Assembly (NCBI GenBank): GCA_024654065.1
Contig: JANLIQ010000065.1
Span: forward strand, 1-7,191
Length of the DNA stretch: 7,191 nucleotides
Reading direction: 5' to 3'
Source of the DNA: Candidatus Berkelbacteria bacterium
GTDB lineage: Bacteria > Patescibacteriota > UBA1384 > 2-12-FULL-50-11
In this document: piece by piece, positions 1 to 5,732 of the stretch
How the letters are laid out: every line of letters starts with the position of its first letter
Numbering within the stretch: position 1 is the first letter of the stretch
The notes under the pieces: model-generated
Seen by the model: only the letters and a program-made list of their open reading frames with translations
Told to the model about the DNA's origin: nothing
The model's database searches: none
Position numbers and translations under genes: made by a program

Positions 1-29
1 TACTCGTCACCCGATATATGCCTAAATTT

Positions 30-1241
30 CTAAACAGTTGGAATGGGGAAGCGGACGATGAAGGCGTTGATCGTTTCTTTTGAGACCGACTTATTATCCA
101 AGATGTCAGCAATGTAGGTTGCGAGCCCAACGCAATCCTTATCTTTTATCCCCCGGGTGGTAATGGCTGGTGTGCCCATACGGATGCCCGATGGCTTGAA
201 CGGTCCGGCCGGATCGTAGGGGATGGAATTTTTATTGGCAACAATCCCATAGCTCTCTAATTTTTCCTGAGCCTCCGTGCCGGTAATATGTTTATTGCGT
301 AAATCTATCAGCCACAAATGGTTATCGGTGCCGTCGGTGACAATATTAAAGCCGCGCTCTTTCAGCACTCCGACCATCACTTGGGCATTCTTAATTATTT
401 GTTGGCAGTAACTTTTGTAGCCGGGTTCATTGGCCTCGAAGAGTGCTTGGGTAATTGCACTAATGGTGTGCATATGGGGCCCACCCTGCATACCTGGAAA
501 GATCACTTTATTTATTTTAGTCGCAATCTCATCATCTTTTGTAAAAATCAGTGCTCCACGTGGCCCACGTAGCATTTTATGCGTTGTTGTAGTTACGACA
601 TCGGCAAAGCCGAAAGGTGTCGGATGTAATCCCGTTGCTACTAAGCCACTAATATGGGAAATATCGGCCAGTAAGTAAGACCCGACTTTTTTGGCTACTT
701 TGCTAAAAGATTCGAAATCTACGGTACGAGCATAAGCGGTGATGCCAGCGATGATAACTTTTGGCTTGTGCTCCAGCGCCAATTTCTCTAGGTCGTCAAA
801 ATTAATCTTATTGGTTTCTGGATCGACATTATACTGAACGGAATTAAAGATTTTAGCCGTTAGCGAAACTTTGTGGCCATGGGTCAAGTGTCCGCCGGCA
901 CCTAAATTAAGTCCCATAATAGTGTCACCCGGTTCGATCATTCCTAGATAGGCGGCAAGATTGGCGGGGGAGCCGGAGTACGGCTGAACATTGACAAAGT
1001 AATCTGTTTTAAAAACAATCTTAGCTTGTGTCTGGCAGAGTAGCTCTAGTTCGTCACAAAATTCGGTACCGCCGTAATAACGCTTGCCAGGATAGCCTTC
1101 GGCGTATTTGTTGGTAAAACAACTGGCTTGAGCGGTTTGCACGGCGGGCGAAACATAATTCTCACTCGGAATTAAAGACAGCGTTGTTTGCTGGCGAGAA
1201 AACTCATTCTCAATAAGCGAGGCGACCTTAATGTTTAGCAT
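30..1241 (-). CDS. glyA: Serine hydroxymethyltransferase
   Basis: Cytosolic PLP enzyme that converts serine and tetrahydrofolate to glycine and 5,10-methylene-tetrahydrofolate, the one-carbon donor used by ThyA. The 403-residue protein matches the family along its whole length: SLIPSENYVSP near residues 22-32, NKYAEGYPGKRYYGG at 44-58, HLTHG at 118-122, the PLP-contacting Asp in LADISH (D193), the Schiff-base lysine in TTTTHKMLRGPRG (K222), and SGIRMGTPA with the substrate-carboxylate Arg (R354). An in-frame TTG at 1361 would add 40 residues, but these do not resemble the family and are explained by another gene in a different frame (1244-1381). I therefore start at the ATG at 1241. No Shine-Dalgarno precedes it; it lies two bases after the stop of the small membrane protein, so translational coupling is likely. 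It ends in TAG. Confidence 0.96.
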   Translation of the reverse strand: MLNIKVASLIENEFSRQQTTLSLIPSENYVSPAVQTAQASCFTNKYAEGYPGKRYYGGTEFCDELELLCQTQAKIVFKTDYFVNVQPYSGSPANLAAYLGMIEPGDTIMGLNLGAGGHLTHGHKVSLTAKIFNSVQYNVDPETNKINFDDLEKLALEHKPKVIIAGITAYARTVDFESFSKVAKKVGSYLLADISHISGLVATGLHPTPFGFADVVTTTTHKMLRGPRGALIFTKDDEIATKINKVIFPGMQGGPHMHTISAITQALFEANEPGYKSYCQQIIKNAQVMVGVLKERGFNIVTDGTDNHLWLIDLRNKHITGTEAQEKLESYGIVANKNSIPYDPAGPFKPSGIRMGTPAITTRGIKDKDCVGLATYIADILDNKSVSKETINAFIVRFPIPTV

Positions 1242-1243
1242 TT

Positions 1244-1381
1244 TTAGCGAACGAAGAAGTACCAATATGCCCCGGCGATTAGAAAGATAGTCAGAGCCGT
1301 CCTCCAAAGCTTCTTTATAACCATTAGTCCTACTATTACTACAGCCACCCCAATTAGCCAATAATATCGTGGATCCATCAT
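1244..1381 (-). CDS. Small two-helix membrane protein upstream of glyA
   Basis: A 45-residue reading frame with two ATG codons at its start (1381 and 1378) and a TAA at 1244-1246. It begins MMDPRYYW, followed by a hydrophobic stretch at about residues 8-22 (LIGVAVVIVGLMVI), a basic turn KKLWR (23-27), a second hydrophobic stretch at about 28-43 (TALTIFLIAGAYWYFF) and a C-terminal VR. This predicts a membrane hairpin with both ends on the same side and the basic loop probably cytoplasmic. The stop is only two bases before the glyA ATG, so the two genes are almost certainly co-transcribed. No family is recognised and no function is claimed. Support: the regular two-segment hydrophobicity, the fit in the otherwise empty divergent region, and the fact that it explains the non-homologous sequence ahead of glyA. 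Its short length leaves some risk of chance. Confidence 0.6.
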   Translation of the reverse strand: MMDPRYYWLIGVAVVIVGLMVIKKLWRTALTIFLIAGAYWYFFVR

Positions 1382-1401
1382 CACTAGACTAGCACAGAAT
1401 G

Positions 1402-1430
1402 TTGGAAAAAATAGCCCAGTTGTGTTTAAT
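1402..1430 (+). promoter_or_regulatory. Promoter of the CYTH-thyA operon
   Basis: TTGGAA at 1402-1407 (-35, 4 of 6 consensus positions), a 17-base spacer, and TTTAAT at 1425-1430 (-10, 5 of 6). A start site about seven bases after the -10 falls on or next to the A of the ATG at 1437, which predicts a leaderless mRNA. No Shine-Dalgarno is present in this gap. Confidence 0.6.
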
Positions 1431-1437
1431 ACGTAAA
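1408..1437 (-). promoter_or_regulatory. Possible promoter for the membrane miniprotein-glyA operon
   Basis: Read on the minus strand: TTTACG (1432-1437) and TATTTT (1408-1413), separated by 18 bases, each matching 4 of 6 consensus positions. It would start transcription around 1401, about 20 bases before the miniprotein ATG. It overlaps the plus-strand promoter base for base, so the two divergent operons could compete for polymerase. Weak on sequence alone. Confidence 0.3.
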
Positions 1438-2120
1438 TGGGAGATTCCTACGAAATCGAAATTAAATCTTTGCTTGGTAGCAAGGTCGCGTCTGCTGAAT
1501 TGCTAGAGAAAATGCACGATTCTGACCCGCAAACAAAGAAGCTTGGTGTCCAGAAGCAACTCAACCACTACTTTGAGGGCGGAGATTTAGACAAGCTCAA
1601 TACAATTCTATCCCCGGTCTTACAAGGCGAAAGCGATCGCAAGAAACTCTCAACGTTAGCCAAAGAGGCTAAGAGTTTTTCCTTGCGGACGCGTCAGACC
1701 AACGACAAGTTGCTGCTAATTATGAAAATCTCGATTGACGATACCTCAAGCGACAACGGCACGGCACGGCTCGAGTTTGAAGCGCCAATTAACGGCGTCA
1801 CTCTAGAAGAACTGGACAACTTGGTTCTAGAATCCGGCTTTATCTATCAGGCGAAATGGTCGCGTGATAAAACCGACTACGACTACAAAGATGCTAATGT
1901 CACAATCAGTTTCAGCCCGGGCTACGGCTATGTGGCGGAGTTTGAGAAGATTATCGACGATCCGAAGAATGCAACGGAGACCAAAGCGGAGTTACGAGAA
2001 ATGATGAAGGAGCTAGGAGTCGAAGAGCTGTCGCAGGATCGCTTGGGCCGAATGTTTGATTACTACAACGCCAATTGGCGCGATTATTACGGCACTGACA
2101 AAGTCTTTGAAATATTGTAA
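1437..2120 (+). CDS. CYTH-domain (triphosphate tunnel) protein
   Basis: Member of the CYTH superfamily (CyaB-type adenylate cyclases, thiamine triphosphatases, inorganic triphosphatases), which bind a triphosphate in an eight-stranded tunnel with divalent metal. The 227-residue protein shows the signature ExExK as EIEIK at residues 6-10, basic strands SLRTR (82-86) and LIMK (94-97), acidic RLEFE (111-115), KWSRDKTDY (140-148) and the closing acidic strand YVAEFEKI (165-172). These charged positions appear intact, so an active enzyme is likely. The exact substrate cannot be read from sequence; triphosphatase is more likely than cyclase because most bacterial members act that way. It is the first gene of an operon with thyA, 11 bases upstream of it. 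The ATG at 1437 has no Shine-Dalgarno and sits directly after a promoter. Confidence 0.85.
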   Translation: MGDSYEIEIKSLLGSKVASAELLEKMHDSDPQTKKLGVQKQLNHYFEGGDLDKLNTILSPVLQGESDRKKLSTLAKEAKSFSLRTRQTNDKLLLIMKISIDDTSSDNGTARLEFEAPINGVTLEELDNLVLESGFIYQAKWSRDKTDYDYKDANVTISFSPGYGYVAEFEKIIDDPKNATETKAELREMMKELGVEELSQDRLGRMFDYYNANWRDYYGTDKVFEIL

Positions 2121-2131
2121 GAAGAAGTTAG

Positions 2132-3112
2132 ATGGCTAAACACTCCGAATACCAATACCTAGATCTTTTAAAAGAACTTCTTGCCAAAGGTGATCGTCAA
2201 GTCGACGCCGGTCATGGTAAAGCCACCTACAGTTTATTCGGCCGGCAGATAAGATTCGACCTTTCGGAAGGATTTCCACTACTTACAACGAAAAAGGTTT
2301 ACTGGAACGGCGTTTTACAAGAACTGTATTGGTTTATGTCGGGAAAAAATAACATTAAATACCTTGTTGATCACAATGTTCACATCTGGGACGACTATCC
2401 ATATAGAACCTACTTGGAGCTAGCTAAAAAAAATAAATGGCCGGCTTTGACCAAAGACGAGTTTATCGAAAAGATTAAAAACGATGAGAAGTTTGCCGAT
2501 CAACACGGTATTCTGCGACATGTTTACGGCGAGATGTGGCGCCATTGGCCCGCAACTGACGGTCGGACAATTGATCAGCTTGCCTGGGCGGTGCAGGAAC
2601 TAAAAACTGATCCGTCGTGTCACAACGCCATCGTCACCTCGTGGAACCCGCAGTTTTTGTACGATATGGCAAAGCCCGAAGAAGTGAACCACTTCCCGAT
2701 TTGTCACAATATGTTCCAGTTCAATATCAAAGACGAGAAGCTATCGTTGCAGCTCTATCAACGAAGTGCCGATATATTCCTAGGTGTCCCATTCAACATT
2801 GCTTCATACGCCCTTCTTTGCGTAATTGTCGCACGGATTCTTGGTCGAGAACCGGGCGAATTCGTCCATACTTTTGGCGATGTTCATTACTACGAAGATC
2901 ACGTTGACGCCATCAAAGAACAGCTAAAGCGCGAACCCAAACAGTTTCCCAGCGTGACAATCGACGAAAGTGTTAAGAGTTTAGATGATTTCAAGCCGGA
3001 ACTTGTTACGCTCTCTGATTATGAGCCGCACGGCGCTATTAAAGCAGAGTTGACCGTTGCCGGTCTGCGCAATCTAGACAACAAGCCTACGGGTAAGATT
3101 AGTAAGAAGTAG
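2132..3112 (+). CDS. thyA: Thymidylate synthase (ThyA family), with unusual phosphate site
   Basis: Catalyses dUMP plus 5,10-methylene-tetrahydrofolate to dTMP and dihydrofolate. The 326-residue protein has the catalytic cysteine in FPICHNMFQF (C191), QRSADIFLGVPFNIASYALL (210-229, including R211, D214 and N222), HTFGDVHYY (246-254, H252 and Y254), ELYWF with E64, and YGEMWRHW (132-139). It carries the roughly 50-residue insert (about 91-127) seen in longer family members such as the Lactobacillus enzyme. Oddities: where the family has the SRR phosphate-binding pair, this protein has CHN (163-165), and the N-terminal phosphate arginine is also missing (DAGHGKAT, 25-32). The C-terminus runs on about 17 residues past the usual end. 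It follows the CYTH gene by 11 bases and converges with dcd, leaving three bases between stop codons. Family membership is certain; dUMP as substrate is inferred. Confidence 0.95.
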   Translation: MAKHSEYQYLDLLKELLAKGDRQVDAGHGKATYSLFGRQIRFDLSEGFPLLTTKKVYWNGVLQELYWFMSGKNNIKYLVDHNVHIWDDYPYRTYLELAKKNKWPALTKDEFIEKIKNDEKFADQHGILRHVYGEMWRHWPATDGRTIDQLAWAVQELKTDPSCHNAIVTSWNPQFLYDMAKPEEVNHFPICHNMFQFNIKDEKLSLQLYQRSADIFLGVPFNIASYALLCVIVARILGREPGEFVHTFGDVHYYEDHVDAIKEQLKREPKQFPSVTIDESVKSLDDFKPELVTLSDYEPHGAIKAELTVAGLRNLDNKPTGKISKK

Positions 3113-3115
3113 CCC

Positions 3116-3709
3116 CTATTTTTTCTTATCTTTAGATTTCTGAAAATCTTTGTTGAGTTGAGAAGCCATAGGGCTAGACTGCCCAGCGTAAACATTGCCT
3201 TTATGTTTGTCGTAAGGTATCTCGGAGGGACTCGAGAGCTGTTCAAAAGTAAATGCGCAAATTCGCATTCCTGGATAAAGGGCAACCGGCATTACCCCTA
3301 AGTTACCTAGCTCCATAACAGGCTTACCATCCCAACCTGGGTCAAAAACCGAAGCAGTGCCGTGAACAATTACTCCGAGGCGGCCGAGCGAACTACGGCC
3401 TTCAATACGACCGATTAGATCATCAGAAATTTTAAGGTTTTCCATCGTCATCGCTAGGACTAAGTCACCTGGGTGGAGAATGAATGGATGGTCTTTCGTG
3501 ATCACAACCTCTTCCATAATGTCGTCAATTGGAATCTTAGACTTAATATCTATGAAGGGATGGCGGGATCTGGTGAAGACCCGAAACTTATTGCCTAAAC
3601 GTAAATCTATCGAACACGAACCAAGCTGCTCGGAATAGTTTGGCTTAGGATCGATTTTTATTCGACCCTCCTTAATTGCTTGTTTAATATCTCTGTCGGA
3701 AAGTATCAT
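3116..3709 (-). CDS. dcd: dCTP deaminase (dCTP deaminase/dUTPase superfamily)
   Basis: Trimeric cytosolic enzyme that deaminates dCTP to dUTP, supplying the precursor of dUMP for ThyA. The 197-residue protein starts ILSDRDI and has SIDLRLGNKFRVF (33-45), the nucleotide-binding GRSSLGRLGVIVHGTAS (104-120), DPGWDG (123-128) and the catalytic glutamate in PVMELGN (E133), with the C-terminal YAGQSSP segment (174-180) that closes over the triphosphate. Length is close to E. coli Dcd (193). Some relatives also hydrolyse dUTP to dUMP; the HGTASVFDPGW segment matches neither type clearly from memory, so bifunctionality is open. It is the last gene of the mutM-folA-dcd operon, its ATG six bases after the folA stop, with no evident Shine-Dalgarno. 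The lysine-rich tail (SKDKKK) ends three bases from the thyA stop. Confidence 0.93.
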   Translation of the reverse strand: MILSDRDIKQAIKEGRIKIDPKPNYSEQLGSCSIDLRLGNKFRVFTRSRHPFIDIKSKIPIDDIMEEVVITKDHPFILHPGDLVLAMTMENLKISDDLIGRIEGRSSLGRLGVIVHGTASVFDPGWDGKPVMELGNLGVMPVALYPGMRICAFTFEQLSSPSEIPYDKHKGNVYAGQSSPMASQLNKDFQKSKDKKK

Positions 3710-3715
3710 GACTTT

Positions 3716-4225
3716 TCACAACCTAACACGCTCGTAAGTTTGAAAGCAATAGTCGTATTTATTTCTGTCGTCTTTCGCGTGGCACTCCTCCTTCGCCATC
3801 TGCCAGGTGTGATCAAGGGTAGGGAAGAAGGTGTCGCCCTCGGTCTCAAGATCGATCAGGGTGCGTAATACTCGGTCGATTTGGTACTGGCCGTTCAGTG
3901 CTTCTTTGTAAACGCTGCCGCCACCAGCGATAAAAACTTCCTTGTCTTGATTGATGCCGTAATCGATAGCCGCTTGAAGCGATTGAAATGTAATAACGCC
4001 TTCGTCCGGAATACTAGCAGAAGACAGAACCAGATTGAGTCGATTCGGTAGTGGGCGATATTTAGCCGGAATTGATAGGTAAGTTGTCCGGCCCATTATT
4101 ACGGCTTGACCAGTAGTTTTTTCGGCAAAGTATTTCATATCTGCCGGCAGAGTACCGCGCCAAGGGATATCACCCTTGTTACCAATAACATTATTCTTCG
4201 CTGTTGCGACGATCACGCTGACCAT
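3716..4225 (-). CDS. folA: Dihydrofolate reductase
   Basis: NADPH-dependent reduction of dihydrofolate, the by-product of ThyA, back to tetrahydrofolate. The 169-residue protein has the family order: VSVIVATAKNNVIG (2-15), GDIPWRGTLPADMKYF (18-33) with the active-site W22 and acidic D29, AVIMGRTTYLSIP (41-53) for NADPH binding, PLPNRLNLVLS (58-68), the glycine-rich VFIAGGGSVYKEAL (97-110) and GDTFFP (130-135). No catalytic position appears to be lost. It lies 13 bases downstream of mutM and six bases upstream of dcd on the same strand, so all three are probably one transcript. Only a weak AGG-type ribosome site precedes the ATG. It acts on the same cofactor pool as the neighbouring glyA and thyA, which explains the clustering. 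Confidence 0.95.
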   Translation of the reverse strand: MVSVIVATAKNNVIGNKGDIPWRGTLPADMKYFAEKTTGQAVIMGRTTYLSIPAKYRPLPNRLNLVLSSASIPDEGVITFQSLQAAIDYGINQDKEVFIAGGGSVYKEALNGQYQIDRVLRTLIDLETEGDTFFPTLDHTWQMAKEECHAKDDRNKYDYCFQTYERVRL

Positions 4226-4238
4226 GTATTCAACCTAG

Positions 4239-5090
4239 CTACTTTTGGCAATTTGGGCAAAAGTGTGCCGAGCGACCATTAACTACAGCTCGTTCAATAG
4301 TTGTCTTGCATACTTTGCAAGGCTGGTCATTGCGGTGGTAGACGTTAGCGAAATGTAGATAATCTCCTTGACTGCCATCAAGCTGGCGATAGTCTTTGAG
4401 TGAAGTGCCACCATGTTTAATTGCTAGTTCCAAGACAGGTTTGATGTTGTCGAAGATCACTCGTAGTTCACTCTGGGAAAGCTCTCTTACTAATCGGGTA
4501 GGCAAGATCTTGGCTTTAAACAAAATCTCGTCGGAGTAGATATTGCCAATACCGGCAATTAAGCTCTGCTCCATCAGAACCGTTTTGACTTTGGTTTTGG
4601 CTTTGCGATTCATTGCTGTGACGAAATACTTGAAAGTAAACTCTGGCCAGTCGACTTCCGGACCGAGTTTAGCTACTTCGTCTTTGAGGCCATTTTCGTC
4701 TAAAATTTTGATCCAACCGAACTTACGCAGATCATTAAAATATAAATGTCCTTTATCTAATGTGAAAATTATGTGAGTGAATTCATGAGGAGGTTTTTTT
4801 AAATAAACACTATCTGGGTGCCCGCCACCAGCAATAAGCTTATGGTCTTCTGAGTCGTAGAGCATCTGCCCGGTCATCTTGAGATGAAACAGAAGGTATT
4901 TACCATTGGAGAGTTTCCAGATAAGCATTTTAGCCCTACGCTCAATCTCTTCGATTTTCGCGCCTAGTACGTCGTGTCGTTTACCACGAAACAATTTGTA
5001 ATCACGTACTTCAATATCGTTAATTGTTTGACCGACTATCGCCTTGTTCAAACTTCTCTTTATCGTCTCGACTTCTGGTAGCTCAGGCAT
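4239..5090 (-). CDS. mutM: Formamidopyrimidine-DNA glycosylase (Fpg/MutM)
   Basis: Bifunctional DNA glycosylase/AP lyase that removes 8-oxoguanine and formamidopyrimidines. The start is fixed by the N-terminal PELPEVETI: P2 is the catalytic nucleophile after Met removal and E3 is also catalytic. Other marks are K54 in AKMLIW, HLKMTGQM (69-76) with the probe methionine, LRKFGW (121-126), the helix-two-turn-helix GIGNIYSDEIL (180-190), and a C-terminal zinc finger with C258, C261, C278 and C281 (CX2CX16CX2C), with R273 in NGRSAHFCPNC. The 283-residue length is normal. First gene of an operon with folA and dcd; a repair gene leading a nucleotide-metabolism operon may limit oxidised-base damage, but that link is inference. 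No Shine-Dalgarno: the bases ahead of the ATG read CTCCTC. Confidence 0.97.
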   Translation of the reverse strand: MPELPEVETIKRSLNKAIVGQTINDIEVRDYKLFRGKRHDVLGAKIEEIERRAKMLIWKLSNGKYLLFHLKMTGQMLYDSEDHKLIAGGGHPDSVYLKKPPHEFTHIIFTLDKGHLYFNDLRKFGWIKILDENGLKDEVAKLGPEVDWPEFTFKYFVTAMNRKAKTKVKTVLMEQSLIAGIGNIYSDEILFKAKILPTRLVRELSQSELRVIFDNIKPVLELAIKHGGTSLKDYRQLDGSQGDYLHFANVYHRNDQPCKVCKTTIERAVVNGRSAHFCPNCQK

Positions 5091-5114
5091 GAGGAGATTG
5101 TGGCAAAAACTTCG

Positions 5115-5124
5115 GTATTAATAC
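5115..5124. promoter_or_regulatory. Palindrome in the mutM upstream region
   Basis: GTATTAATAC is a perfect 10-base palindrome 25-34 bases before the mutM ATG, in the only intergenic space (5091-5148) ahead of the mutM-folA-dcd operon. It overlaps a -10-like stretch on the minus strand, so it could be an operator or part of the promoter; no convincing -35 is seen. Function not shown. Confidence 0.3.
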
Positions 5125-5148
5125 AGTTATGTCTGATACCAGGCTTAA

Positions 5149-5628
5149 TTATGGCAAGAAAAAGGGGGCAACTGCCCCCATGGGTTTTCGATGCAGTTCC
5201 AGGATGGCATCGTAGCTAGCATCATCAGTAGTTCCCCTGTGACCAAACTTTCGATAAATAAATCCTTTACCAGGCTTATAATCTAGTTTTGATCGGAGGG
5301 TTAGCTGTCCGTTGACAGCGATTACTTCGACTGGCCCATCCATCCGACTGTTGGCGGTAGCCTTTTCATTTGGACGGAACATTACTTCTTCGAGGCGATT
5401 TTGACGAAACGAACCACCGGTTAGAACACCTTTGAAATTAGACATAGCCGAGATGGTGAAACTACCCGTAACTTCCAAGTTCTCGGAGATAACTAATTTG
5501 TCGATAACGATGACGACTGGTTGACCCTGGTAAGTATAAGTAAGTGTTCCCTCCCAACTACCGACAAAAGGTGATTAGGTGGGGATGCCCTGAGAGAGCA
5601 AAACGGCTGCAAGTAGAGGTACGAACAT
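5149..5628 (-). pseudogene. Secreted beta-rich protein, frame interrupted by TAA
   Basis: A 160-codon frame opening with a strong Shine-Dalgarno and ATG at 5628. It encodes a short hydrophobic signal-like segment (MFVPLLAAVLLSQGIPT), then an in-frame TAA at 5575-5577, then continues in the same frame for 141 residues beginning SPFVGSWEGTLTYTYQGQP. The downstream part alternates hydrophobic and polar residues and has a GSWEGTL start and an AILELHRKP end, which suggests a small beta-barrel of lipocalin-like type; no family is firmly recognised. A signal peptide in phase with a mature-looking domain argues that this was one gene, disrupted by a single codon change (for example CAA to TAA) or by a sequence error. 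The only other start, TTG at 5478, lacks a ribosome site and would remove the first strands. The last codons run through a terminator hairpin. A weak -10 (TATCAT, 5649-5654) may serve it. Confidence 0.6.
5157..5179 (-). terminator. Intrinsic terminator inside the end of the interrupted gene
   Basis: Minus-strand hairpin GGGGGC-AGTT-GCCCCC (5164-5179), a 6-bp all-GC stem with a 4-base loop, followed by TTTTT (5159-5163). It terminates minus-strand transcription only. Unusually, it sits before the TAA (5149-5151) of the reading frame it follows. Confidence 0.7.
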
Positions 5629-5635
5629 TTCTTTT

Positions 5636-5642
5636 CCCTCCT
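5636..5642 (-). promoter_or_regulatory. Strong Shine-Dalgarno for the interrupted secreted-protein gene
   Basis: AGGAGGG on the minus strand, seven bases ahead of the ATG at 5628. It fixes the start of the 17-residue segment that precedes the in-frame TAA and shows that ribosomes should load here rather than at the later TTG. Confidence 0.75.
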
Positions 5643-5678
5643 TCTGGGATGATAGAACAATACTAGAGATTTTTGAGG

Positions 5679-5719
5679 TAAAAAAATAGCGGAACAGTTC
5701 TAAGAGGAACTGTTCCGCT
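5679..5719 (-). terminator. Intrinsic terminator of the 162-residue lipoprotein gene
   Basis: A perfect 13-bp inverted repeat, AGCGGAACAGTTC (5688-5700) and its complement (5707-5719), around a 6-base loop. On the minus strand it is followed by a run of T (5680-5686). It begins 13 bases after the stop codon of the gene at 5733-6221 and has no T run on the plus strand. Confidence 0.9.
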
Positions 5720-5732
5720 GCCGAGAGACCAG

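Noticed and set aside
1..29. A further gene after glyA at the left edge
   Set aside because: A GTG can be seen on the minus strand, but too few bases remain to support a coding call.
1242..1361. A 40-residue N-terminal extension of GlyA from a TTG at 1361
   Set aside because: The extension has no similarity to the family, while ATG 1241 gives a normal N-terminus and the same bases encode a membrane-like protein in another frame.
3090..3130. Bidirectional terminator between thyA and dcd
   Set aside because: The pairing TAAGAA/TTCTTA is short, AT-rich and bulged; the T run is simply the complement of the lysine codons ending dcd.
5575..5577. Stop-codon reassignment of TAA
   Set aside because: TAA closes other genes in this window (CYTH gene, 162-residue lipoprotein), and TAG and TGA also act as normal stops, so one internal TAA is better explained by mutation or error.
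5688..5719. Perfect 13-bp inverted repeat as a mobile-element end or attachment site
   Set aside because: The 6-base loop, the T run on one side and its position just after a stop codon fit an intrinsic terminator fully.
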